Assembly: GCA_016764635.1 (NCBI GenBank)
Contig: JAESRM010000207.1
Location: forward strand, 1-5,471
From: Planctomycetota bacterium
Lineage (GTDB): Bacteria; Planctomycetota; UBA1135; GCA-002686595
Direction: 5' to 3'
DNA: 5,471 bases
Shown here: positions 1 through 5,470 of the stretch, one piece after another
How the letters are laid out: each line of letters starts with the position of its first letter
How positions within the stretch are numbered: position 1 is the stretch's first letter
Notes under the pieces: generated by a model
Told to the model about the DNA's origin: nothing
Seen by the model: only the letters and a program-made list of their open reading frames with translations
The model's database searches: none
Program-made: the position numbers and the translations under genes

Positions 1-1098
1 CGAGTCCAGTGGTACCCCCTGTTCGTTTTCCACCCGCACTTGCAGTGGTCGCAGCAGAGGAAGGCTAATTGTTTTGCTGTTATGCCCTTTCGCAACGGAG
101 AACCTTGGGGATACCCATTGGCCGATCCGTACGGTCAATGTTCCCGGCTCCAGATTCTCGATCGTACAGCACCCTGAACTGTCCAACTCCAACGGGCGCA
201 GCTCGCTCCCGCTTGAAGTAACTAGTGAGGCTCCCGCGCTCACGAAAGGTGCACCGCTGACAGCACTGCGCAGCGCCAACTCTAAGGAAGCCCCCATAGG
301 TAGAACCGGGCCTGAGGTTCGAAGTCCTAGCGTATAGTCCTCCATGACTACAGGCCCGTTCTTCGCTTTCGCCAAATTGTAAAGTTCGTCGGGTGGAGCA
401 GATTCCTCGCTAGACTTGATCCCGAGCAGGATTAAGGGAAACACCACCATCACGGCCAAGCACGCGGCAAGGCCGGTCCAACGCACGGGCTCCCTACTGG
501 GGCGCTCAAAGAAGGCAAACAAGCCGCCTAGCGATGGCCAACCACTGTTCGGAGCCATATGCTTGCGCTCCAATTCAGCGTAGAGGAGCTTGCGTCCTCG
601 GCGCAACCGCGTACGGGTCGTCTCGAGTGTCGTGCCCATTATTTCGGCGATAGCCGGTGGGCCATGGCCTTCGAAAAATCGCAAACTCAACACTTCCTTA
701 TACAGATCGGGAAGCTGGTTCACTGAAGCCTCAACCCGGCAATGCACTTCTTCCGCAAGCATTCTTTCCTGCCTCATGCCGCGGTCTGCGATCAAATCTA
801 GGTCTACGGACTCGTCCAAACGACGGACGCCCTTGCGTCGATGCTGGCTCGCCATTCGGTTATTCATGACCCGAACGATCCAGCCATGCATAGCTCCCCT
901 ATTTTTGGGCGGAGCTTCCAAAACGGCCAGCCATAGCTCCTGGGTTAGGTCATCAGCGTCGTGGGAATTGCCGCCCGCCAAGTTCCGAGCTATCACCCTC
1001 ACGAAGTCCTCTTCGCAGAGCACGTCGTCCATGGACGGGTAGTTCAGTAGTTCTTCTTGTTCGTCGTTCACGGGTACATCGCTCAATACAACACCCAC
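1..1098 (-). CDS. ECF sigma factor fused to a TM helix and outer beta-sandwich domain (3' partial)
   Basis: The frame is open from upstream of 1098 to the left edge, giving 366 visible codons and no stop. I chose GTG at 1098 because GGAAG lies 9 nt upstream; TTG 1086 and GTG 1071 are alternatives. Residues 28-92 look like sigma region 2, with DADDLTQELWLAV at 47-59. Residues 125-178 look like region 4: YKEVLSLRFFEG, then a helix-turn-helix PPAIAEIMGTTLETTRTRLR at 147-166. No stop follows. Instead residues 207-226 form a hydrophobic helix (LAACLAVMVVFPLILLG), followed by a polar segment and a beta-rich stretch with IENLEPGTLTVRIG and LQVRVENEQGVPL, typical of carboxypeptidase-regulatory/CnaB-like repeats. 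The likely topology is cytoplasmic sigma domain, one membrane pass, extracytoplasmic C-terminus. ECF factors direct RNA polymerase to stress or envelope promoters; C-terminal extensions are known in planctomycetes. I infer membrane tethering. The true C-terminus and any anti-sigma gene lie outside the window. Confidence 0.88.
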   Translation of the reverse strand, partial: MGVVLSDVPVNDEQEELLNYPSMDDVLCEEDFVRVIARNLAGGNSHDADDLTQELWLAVLEAPPKNRGAMHGWIVRVMNNRMASQHRRKGVRRLDESVDLDLIADRGMRQERMLAEEVHCRVEASVNQLPDLYKEVLSLRFFEGHGPPAIAEIMGTTLETTRTRLRRGRKLLYAELERKHMAPNSGWPSLGGLFAFFERPSREPVRWTGLAACLAVMVVFPLILLGIKSSEESAPPDELYNLAKAKNGPVVMEDYTLGLRTSGPVLPMGASLELALRSAVSGAPFVSAGASLVTSSGSELRPLELDSSGCCTIENLEPGTLTVRIGQWVSPRFSVAKGHNSKTISLPLLRPLQVRVENEQGVPLDS

Positions 1099-1107
1099 AA
1101 GAAAGTG

Positions 1108-1112
1108 CTTCC
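1108..1112 (-). promoter_or_regulatory. ribosome-binding site deciding the sigma GTG start
   Basis: GGAAG on the minus strand lies 9 nt before GTG 1098. No comparable purine-rich site precedes TTG 1086 or GTG 1071, which favours the GTG start. There is no in-frame ATG close to the beginning of sigma region 2. Confidence 0.45.
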
Positions 1113-1144
1113 GATAAATTGACACGGAACGTGGCGACAGGCTG

Positions 1145-1173
1145 ATTCGACACGAAGCACCGGGAACTGTCAA
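1145..1173 (-). promoter_or_regulatory. candidate promoter of the ECF sigma gene
   Basis: On the minus strand a perfect TTGACA (1173-1168) is followed, after 17 nt, by TCGAAT (1150-1145), which matches 4 of 6 bases of the TATAAT box. Transcription would begin near 1138, giving a leader of about 40 nt before the GTG at 1098. The -10 box sits in CGTGTCGAAT, and a GTC core in the -10 is common in ECF-type promoters, so autoregulation is possible but not shown. A further GGAACTT (1200-1194) lies upstream. Confidence 0.4.
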
Positions 1174-1189
1174 GGTCGGGATGCGGTTT

Positions 1190-1209
1190 GGGGAAGTTCC
1201 CCCTTCCCC
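1190..1209. repeat. GC-rich inverted repeat, 7-bp arms
   Basis: GGGGAAG (1190-1196) and CTTCCCC (1203-1209) are perfect inverted copies around a 6-nt loop; the right arm could instead pair with GGGG just downstream across ATT. No T-tract follows on either strand, so it is not a clear rho-independent terminator. It lies upstream of the sigma promoter and could be a regulator site or chance. Confidence 0.35.
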
Positions 1210-1429
1210 ATTGGGGGAGCCGCGCATCGCCTGCCCCAAGCTGGCTAAGGCACAGCGCGGCGCTCCGCAGGCGGAACCAGGCAAAGCAATATTTATTCTT
1301 AAATTCCGCGCATGCCTACGCGCGCGCGGGTGGGAGCGGGAAGGATCAAACTTCGTCCATGGGTCCGGTCCGGGCGCAAGGGAAACACATCTTTCCGCGC
1401 TGATCGCGCTGGGGTGGGATCTGGCGTGC

Positions 1430-1540
1430 ATGCCTTTGAATCAAACAAACACCGTGAATGAGAGATTGAAGTTTGTAGCAGCTGCCCAGCGAGGTGATAA
1501 GACCATCACCGAGTTGTGCCTGAGTTTTGGGATAATCCGA
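1430..1540 (+). pseudogene. IS481-type transposase remnant (N-terminal helix-turn-helix)
   Basis: From ATG 1430 the translation begins MPLNQTNTVNERLKFVAAA and continues QRGDKTITELCLSFGI-IR. This matches the start of IS481-family transposases as I know them: MPW.E...V.ER..FV....RGEKTI.ELC..FGISRKTGYKW. Only the first part of the N-terminal helix-turn-helix remains. Similarity stops after the Arg at 1538-1540; the expected KTGYKWLKRY is replaced by unrelated sequence and the frame ends at a stop at 1622. The DDE catalytic domain, about 250 residues in the family, is absent. A purine-rich GGGGTGGGA lies 9-10 nt upstream of the ATG and could be the original ribosome-binding site. This is a dead fragment that marks past insertion-sequence activity. 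The frame also extends upstream to ATG 1181, but residues before 1430 do not resemble a transposase. Confidence 0.72.
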
Positions 1541-1591
1541 CTCGTGGAACTCAGTCCCGGCATCACCTTTGATTACGTACAAGAGCGAACC

Positions 1592-1607
1592 GAAGGAACC
1601 CTCCTTC
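1592..1607. repeat. short hairpin, 6-bp arms
   Basis: GAAGGA (1592-1597) and TCCTTC (1602-1607) pair around a 4-nt ACCC loop, in the gap between the transposase remnant and the aminotransferase pseudogene. It lacks a T-tract, so terminator function is doubtful. Confidence 0.25.
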
Positions 1608-1636
1608 CCATCCCCAAAGAATAGAGTACGAGCCTG

Positions 1637-2802
1637 ATGACGAACACCGAGCAGTAATCGCGTAGTGCAGCTCTCTACGAGCGCGCCCTCAAAGGCCACG
1701 CCTACCCGCCCATGATCGACGCGGTCACGGCCCAGCTCTACGCACCGCCTTCACCGTAGCCACCGAAGTCGAAGTCCTCTTCGCCGAGCACATCATCAGC
1801 CGCAACAAGGCCTTCGAAAAGATCCGCTTCGTAAACTCCGGCACCGAAGCCGTCATGGGCGCCATCAAAGCCTCCCGCGCCTTCACCAGCCGCCCCAAGA
1901 TCGCCAAGGTCGAAGGCGCCTACCACGGCCTCTACGACTACGCCGAAGTCAGCCAAACCGCCAAACCGGACGCCTGGGGCGCCGTCGACAAACCCAACAG
2001 CGTCCCCGTGGCCCACGGCACCCCCACCAAGGCCCTAGACGACGTCGTAATCATCCCCTTCAACGACATCCCCCGCGCCCGCGCCATCCTGGACCAACAC
2101 AAAGGCCAAATTGCCTGCGTCCTGCTGGACCTAATGCCCCACCGCGTAGGCCTCCGTCCCGCCGAAGCCGACTTCGTCGAATTCCTCCGCGAGTGGACCA
2201 CCAAAGACGAGTCCCTACTAGTCCTAGACGAAGTCATCACCTTCCGCTCCACCTACAGCGGCGCCCAAGGCTGGTACAACATCCAACCCGACCTAACCGC
2301 CCTAGGCAAGATGATCGGCGGAGGCTTCCCCGTAGGCGCCATCGCCGGCCGCGCGGACGTCATGGACGTCATGAACCCGCTCGCCAAGAAGGTGCTCTTC
2401 CCCCACTCGGGCACTTTCTCCGCCAACCCAATCACGATGACGGCGGGCTTGGTCTCCATGCTCGACTTCGACGAAGAAGCCGTCGACCAAGTCAACGCCC
2501 TAGCCGCACGCGCCATCGAAGGCATCAACGAAGCCATAGCCGAAACCGGCATCAAGGCTTGCGTCACCGGCGGCGGCTCAATGTTCCGAGTCCACCTCAA
2601 AGAACATCCCCCAATCAACTACCGCGAAGCCTACACCACCGCGCAAGAAAACGCCCGCCTAGTAGTCCTACTAGACAACATCTTCGACGAAGACTCCTTG
2701 ATGATCAACACCTGCGCCGCAGTCATGGCCACCACCATGCACGACACGGACATCGATGCGTTGGTCGCCGCCCTCAAGACCGGCTTCGCGGAGATTGAGT
2801 AA
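1637..2802 (+). pseudogene. class III PLP aminotransferase, GSA aminomutase (HemL-like) group, disrupted
   Basis: Fold-type I PLP enzyme of the group annotated as glutamate-1-semialdehyde aminomutase or 'aspartate aminotransferase family'. Visible motifs: phosphate-binding NSGTEA at 1834-1851, EGAYHG ending at 1929, PLP-pyridine Asp in VLDEVITF (codon 2227-2229), and the Schiff-base Lys in ALGKMIGGG (codon 2308-2310). The C-terminal half is complete and ends at TAA 2800. The front is broken three times. ATG 1637 reads MTNTEQ then TAA (1655-1657). SRSAALYERAL is joined directly to GHAYPPMIDAVTAQL, lacking roughly 45-50 residues found in relatives. Near 1739-1741 the frame must shift (one base lost or two gained) to reach RTAFTVATEVEV. 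The 353-codon downstream frame has no early start: its first ATG (1855) lies after the phosphate-binding motif. Substrate is uncertain; sequence style suggests a HemL relative rather than necessarily the haem-pathway enzyme. Confidence 0.85.
2287..2390 (+). repeat. direct repeat, left copy (within aminotransferase)
   Basis: These 104 bases recur in the same direction at 3635-3738 with 9 mismatches (about 91% identity), including an uninterrupted 56-base match from 2296 to 2351. The block encodes the PLP-lysine region, [17 protein letters not shown] and following residues to the LAKK motif. Confidence 0.93.
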
Positions 2803-2894
2803 GCAACCGAATCGGGTTTACGATAGGTTGCGGAGTAAGCGTGCGAACTTCTTCGATGCTCCTCTTACTGCCTGGGCTACCGTTCGGAGTGTGC
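2803..2894. other. spacer between aminotransferase pseudogene and parE
   Basis: A short convergent gap between the two 3' ends. Small imperfect inverted repeats (GCAACC with GGTTGC, 2803-2830) are present but no convincing terminator with a T-tract. Confidence 0.4.
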
Positions 2895-3221
2895 TCAGTC
2901 CCTGCCACCAGATTCATTGTCTAACTCAGAGGCTAGCGGCTGCAGACCATTTAGAATGCGGGCAACGCGGATGCCTTTGTCGACAGGTTGATAGACAATG
3001 ATAAAGCGGCCCATGACAGAGTAGTAGCGGAAGGAATGGTCCGGCGGGTCGAGCTCCTTCCAGGTGTGTCCTGCGAGCGGGTAATCGGCCAGCATGCTTA
3101 GAGTGGACTTGAGCGAGCCCTGCAGACGGCGGGCAAAGTCGACTCCGGAAAACTCGGCGGCGTTGATTGTGATTTTTCTTCGATCCAGTCGGGCAGCCAT
3201 CGAGAATTCGATTTGGCTCAT
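2895..3221 (-). CDS. parE: ParE/RelE-superfamily toxin
   Basis: A 108-residue protein, about the usual length of ParE toxins. The family core is visible: [11 protein letters not shown] at residues 41-51, then [18 protein letters not shown] (63-80) and [10 protein letters not shown] (83-92), matching the usual pattern 'P..G.....L.....R...VGRYLI.Y.P...GI.V.RVLHG'. ParE toxins act on DNA gyrase, while RelE relatives cleave mRNA on the ribosome; the ParD-type partner and this motif favour the ParE side. ATG 3221 overlaps the TGA of the antitoxin gene as ATGA, so the two are translationally coupled in the normal antitoxin-toxin order. The N-terminus ([20 protein letters not shown]) is more divergent than usual, and the C-terminal residues 98-108 look like a loose tail. 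No stop or frameshift is present, so this pair appears intact, unlike its plus-strand neighbours. Confidence 0.88.
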   Translation of the reverse strand: MSQIEFSMAARLDRRKITINAAEFSGVDFARRLQGSLKSTLSMLADYPLAGHTWKELDPPDHSFRYYSVMGRFIIVYQPVDKGIRVARILNGLQPLASELDNESGGRD

Positions 3222-3514
3222 TCGGCCTTCCGCCGCTGGCGTGCCTCTAGTGCATCCAATTCAGCATCCCACTCATTGAAGAAGGTCTGGCTATCGACAA
3301 CCTCGCCACGGTCGAGCTGGTCCGCTCCCTCCTGAACCAGAGCTCGGGCCCGCTCGATTTGAGCCTTGCGCTCCTCCTGGTGGTGCTCCAGCAGCCGCAG
3401 ACCGTCGCGGACGACTTCGCTCATGGACTGATAGCGCCCGGACGCTACGCACTCGGCAACGAATTCGGCTTGCTGGGGCGTGAAAGACACGCTGATGTTT
3501 TCTCGTTTGGCCAT
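3218..3514 (-). CDS. parD: ParD-type antitoxin, ribbon-helix-helix
   Basis: A 98-residue antitoxin. Residues 1-45 form a ribbon-helix-helix domain: the strand ENISVSFTP, then helices [16 protein letters not shown] and [16 protein letters not shown], the standard ParD/CopG arrangement with [14 protein letters not shown]. Residues 46-98 are charged and helical, expected to be unfolded until bound to the toxin; FFNEWDAEL may be the toxin-contacting part, followed by a basic RQRRKAE tail slightly longer than in many ParDs. I chose ATG 3514 (MAKRENISV) because GAGGAAG lies just upstream and the conserved strand begins at once; a start at 3574 would add 20 residues with no family match and would place the promoter inside the gene. 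The protein should neutralise the downstream toxin and, with it, repress its own promoter at 3536-3556. Confidence 0.9.
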   Translation of the reverse strand: MAKRENISVSFTPQQAEFVAECVASGRYQSMSEVVRDGLRLLEHHQEERKAQIERARALVQEGADQLDRGEVVDSQTFFNEWDAELDALEARQRRKAE

Positions 3515-3519
3515 GGGTG

Positions 3520-3526
3520 CTTCCTC
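3520..3526 (-). promoter_or_regulatory. ribosome-binding site of parD
   Basis: GAGGAAG on the minus strand, 5 nt before ATG 3514 (8 nt counted from GAGG), is a strong Shine-Dalgarno sequence and decides the start against the longer frame beginning at 3574. Confidence 0.75.
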
Positions 3527-3535
3527 GGCATCTAG

Positions 3536-3556
3536 GTGTGCGACAATGTAGCACAC
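3536..3556. promoter_or_regulatory. candidate parDE operator (inverted repeat over -10 box)
   Basis: GTGTGC (3536-3541) and GCACAC (3551-3556) are perfect 6-bp arms spaced by 9 bp, centred on the -10 box and start site. This is where ribbon-helix-helix antitoxins usually bind to autoregulate. Binding is inferred from position and symmetry. Confidence 0.5.
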
Positions 3557-3574
3557 AACCTGCAATTGTGCCAA
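3545..3574 (-). promoter_or_regulatory. candidate parDE promoter
   Basis: On the minus strand TTGGCA (3574-3569), an 18-nt spacer and TACATT (3550-3545) form a sigma70-like promoter; TGC directly before TACATT gives an extended -10. Predicted start is near 3538, leaving a leader of about 24 nt with the ribosome-binding site. Confidence 0.5.
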
Positions 3575-3600
3575 CTGGGCATAGCTGGAGGCCTAGCATC

Positions 3601-3620
3601 AGCCCACGTGGGTATGGGCT
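3601..3620. repeat. nested palindrome upstream of parDE
   Basis: CCCACGTGGG (3603-3612) is a perfect 10-bp palindrome, and AGCCCA (3601-3606) can alternatively pair with TGGGCT (3615-3620). It lies between the toxin-antitoxin promoter and the second aminotransferase fragment. Function unknown. Confidence 0.35.
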
Positions 3621-3634
3621 AGAGTCACGGCACG

Positions 3635-3738
3635 CCCGACCTCACCGCCCTAGGCAAGATGATCGGCGGAGGCTTCCCCGTAGGCGCCATCGCCGGCCGA
3701 AGCGAGGTCTTGGACGTCATGAACCCCCTAGCCAAGAA
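3635..3738 (+). pseudogene. fragment of a second HemL-like aminotransferase copy (right direct repeat)
   Basis: These 104 bases translate in frame as [35 protein letters not shown], the PLP-lysine segment of the same enzyme as the pseudogene upstream. It matches 2287-2390 with 9 mismatches, and 56 bases (3644-3699 against 2296-2351) are identical. Protein changes are few and conservative (A to S, D to E, M to L, K to N), so the copy probably diverged as a working gene before being cut down. Similarity starts and stops abruptly: upstream an in-frame TAG lies at 3620-3622, and after 3738 the frame runs into unrelated collagen-like sequence. No start codon of its own is plausible and nothing else of the enzyme remains, so it is not functional. 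The source could be a paralogue or a related incoming copy. Confidence 0.88.
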
Positions 3739-4024
3739 CGGTTTCAGTTTCGATCATCACAATCAGAATGCGCCGATCGTGGTACTGGACCTGCAGACTT
3801 TGGGCGCGCCGCAATCGACCGGACTTATCTAGTAGCCCAACGGCCCTCGACACCGGCCGCAGGGGATCACGTGCTCGACTGAGTACCCACTGCAAATCGT
3901 ACCCGGCCAGCGCGCCAAACATCTTGTGGAGCTGAGCTTGATCGTGGGCGCGCAAGATGCCCAGGGTCAAACGGGCGCGACCGGCGAGGCCGGGGCAACC
4001 TGGGCGACTAGGGCCACGGGCGGC
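3739..4024 (+). pseudogene. decayed IPT/TIG plus collagen-like (Gly-X-Y) surface protein gene
   Basis: No single frame is open, but pieces in two plus frames add up to a known protein type. Frame of 3767: [19 protein letters not shown]. Shifted frame at 3823-3879: [19 protein letters not shown], then TGA. Back in the first frame from 3947: GAQ-DAQ-GQT-GAT-GEA-GAT-WAT-RAT-GG. The first two resemble the 'APVVTLGG..L..LS.T.I.A.LP.TPAAGDYLLTV' module that in many bacterial proteins directly precedes a collagen-like tract. In the Gly-X-Y part the three glycine positions that fail (D 3956, W 4001, R 4010) are each one or two substitutions from Gly (GAT, TGG and AGG against GGN), as expected for decay. 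Stops at 3830-3835 and 3880-3882 and at least one frameshift rule out expression as one protein. The signal peptide and the rest are missing. The collagen-like call is firmer than the IPT/TIG call. Confidence 0.55.
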
Positions 4025-4063
4025 CGCCTCGTTGTTGTTGGCCAAGCACACCGGGGTGGACTC

Positions 4064-5470
4064 TCATCTCTGCTTACTGGCACCCGTAGGCAGAACGGCT
4101 GATTCGTCATGCTTCCCATCACCGGTTTCATCCAGGGAGGACGTGCCGTGCTTCTCAATCGCCATTTCACGCAAGACGCGCAGGGCCTCGTGCCTTTGCT
4201 CGGCAGACAATTCACGGTCGGCTCGCAGCCTGGCAGCGACTGCTGCGAGATCGTTGAGTTCGTGAATGAGCGCTTCGACGCGTGGCCGCAATTCCGCACG
4301 CAGGTCGGAGGCGGCTCGCGCCTGGGCCACGCGTTTTGCCCGCGGCAACGAATCCCAAATCCGCACGGTGCCATCCCCCGAGGCGGAAGCGAGCTGGGTC
4401 CCGTCAGGACTCCAAGCCAGGTCATGCACGTAGGACTCGTGACCGCGTAGGACGAGTAGGGTCTCGAATGTTTCCGTATCACAAACTCGGATGGTGTGGT
4501 CGCCTGAACCTATCGCCAGGCGCGTTCCATCGGGACTCCAAGCCACGGAAAAGACATCGTTTTTGGGCTCCGTGAGAGTCGTGACAACCTCGCCGCTGGA
4601 AACATCATGGATCCAAACGCCGGAGAGAGAACCGCCAATCACTCCTTTCGCAATCGCTATGCGCCTACTGTCGGGCGAGAAGGTAGCGTCCATGTGCTGA
4701 TGCTGGCCCCTCTTCCCTGCGCTCGACAACGATGCCAGCGGAGCCTCGGTTTCAACGTCCAAAATCTCCTCGAAGTTCAATCGAACGAAGCTCTTTCCGT
4801 CCGGGCTGATTACCAAATTACTGGCCGAGTGCATTCCACCCACCGCTTTGGACCACTCGTGCGCAGTGACCTGAGTGTAGTGAGCCACTTCATTGGACTG
4901 ACCATGAAAATAGAAGTCCGTGGCCAGATCCGCCTTTGCAAAATGGTTGTCATATTGGACTGTGATCAGTGCCCTGCTGTCTAAAGTGAATCCAATGGGC
5001 GGCTCAAGGTAGTAACTAATTTCCCAGTTAGATTCTTGGTGAACGCTGCCCAAGTAGCGTCCGTCCCGCGTGTCCCAAAGCCTGGTTTCCATGGTGCCGG
5101 ATCCCCGCGATGCGAGTGTGCGGCCATCGGGTGAAAAGGCGATGTCATAGACGTAAGTGTTATGGCCTCGAAGTACTTGGCTCGCTGAATCGATCTCCCA
5201 AACCCGCAGGCTGGAGTCGTCTCTGGCTGCGAGTAAACTGCCATCGGAACTAAGAGCGCAAGCTCCGCCTCCATCAAGTCCAAAGGTGGCTTCGACGCGC
5301 TTGTTTGTGACATCCCAGAGTCGGATTGAATCTAGCGCTGCCAAAGAGGCCGCCCTACGTCCATCCGCAGTGATTGAAACACTTTGTATCCTCCGGCGCC
5401 GGTGCCCAAATAGTACTCCGTCGGCAATGAACTCGCCTGCCTCGTTGAGCCGCCACAATGCAACCGATCG
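4064..5470 (-). CDS. WD40 repeat protein with helical C-terminal tail (5' partial)
   Basis: 468 residues are visible; the frame is open to the right edge and the residues before TTG 5458 (RSVA-LWRL) continue a WD repeat, so the real start lies outside. About nine WD40 blades can be read. The clearest are IRLWDV, LRVWEI, AFSPDGRTLAS...TRLWDT, VAWSPDGTRLAIGSGDHTIR and LAWSPDGTQLASASGDGTVR ending RIWDS; blades five and six are degenerate. The penultimate repeat has RVCDT where the usual Trp is Cys. After the last blade, visible residues 375-468 form a charged, helical tail (RVEALIHELNDLAAVAARL; LSAEQRHEALRVLREM) and a polar end. WD40 propellers are protein-binding scaffolds. In planctomycetes this propeller-plus-tail plan often follows an N-terminal Ser/Thr kinase and a membrane helix, so this may be the sensor or scaffold half of such a kinase; that half is not in view. 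Stop TGA at 4066-4064; no terminator seen. Confidence 0.88.
   Translation of the reverse strand, partial: RSVALWRLNEAGEFIADGVLFGHRRRRIQSVSITADGRRAASLAALDSIRLWDVTNKRVEATFGLDGGGACALSSDGSLLAARDDSSLRVWEIDSASQVLRGHNTYVYDIAFSPDGRTLASRGSGTMETRLWDTRDGRYLGSVHQESNWEISYYLEPPIGFTLDSRALITVQYDNHFAKADLATDFYFHGQSNEVAHYTQVTAHEWSKAVGGMHSASNLVISPDGKSFVRLNFEEILDVETEAPLASLSSAGKRGQHQHMDATFSPDSRRIAIAKGVIGGSLSGVWIHDVSSGEVVTTLTEPKNDVFSVAWSPDGTRLAIGSGDHTIRVCDTETFETLLVLRGHESYVHDLAWSPDGTQLASASGDGTVRIWDSLPRAKRVAQARAASDLRAELRPRVEALIHELNDLAAVAARLRADRELSAEQRHEALRVLREMAIEKHGTSSLDETGDGKHDESAVLPTGASKQR

Larger units (their letters stand above)
1099..1429. other. gene-poor stretch between sigma gene and transposase remnant
   Basis: Beyond the sigma promoter I see no supported gene here. 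Open frames exist on both strands but their translations are rich in Arg, Pro and Ala, have no recognisable domain, and run into the transposase remnant or the sigma gene. It holds a GC-rich inverted repeat at 1190-1209, a short A/T-rich patch near 1288-1303, and an alternating GC run near 1318-1329. The left end of the IS element may lie here, but I could not identify a terminal inverted repeat. Confidence 0.5.

Noticed and set aside
1116..1147. Plus-strand promoter beginning with TTGACA at 1119-1124
   Set aside because: The spacing-compatible -10 (CTGATT at 1142-1147) is poor, and no supported plus-strand gene follows until the dead transposase remnant.
1181..1429. Upstream extension of the transposase frame to ATG 1181
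   Set aside because: Residues before 1430 show no transposase similarity and IS481 proteins begin at the MP.. motif, so the extension is probably a chance open frame overlapping the sigma promoter region.
1592..1607. Hairpin as a transcription terminator
   Set aside because: Stem of only six pairs and no T-run on either strand, so I list it only as a small inverted repeat.
2193..2798. 201-codon plus-strand frame inside the aminotransferase
   Set aside because: It is an Arg/His/Pro-rich translation in a shifted frame over well-conserved enzyme sequence, a typical high-GC shadow.
1855..2802. Intact 315-residue aminotransferase starting at ATG 1855
   Set aside because: That start would lie after the phosphate-binding SGTEA motif, and clear family sequence continues upstream across a frameshift. 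The locus is better called a pseudogene.
3728..4051. 107-codon minus-strand open frame between the WD40 stop and the aminotransferase fragment
   Set aside because: Its translation matches no family I know, it ends inside the aminotransferase fragment on the opposite strand, and it has no clear ribosome-binding site. The opposite strand carries the recognisable Gly-X-Y and IPT-like pieces, so it is best explained as a shadow.
3967..4482. 171-codon minus-strand frame over the end of the WD40 gene
   Set aside because: It overlaps the clear WD40 coding frame and its tail in another frame and shows no domain.
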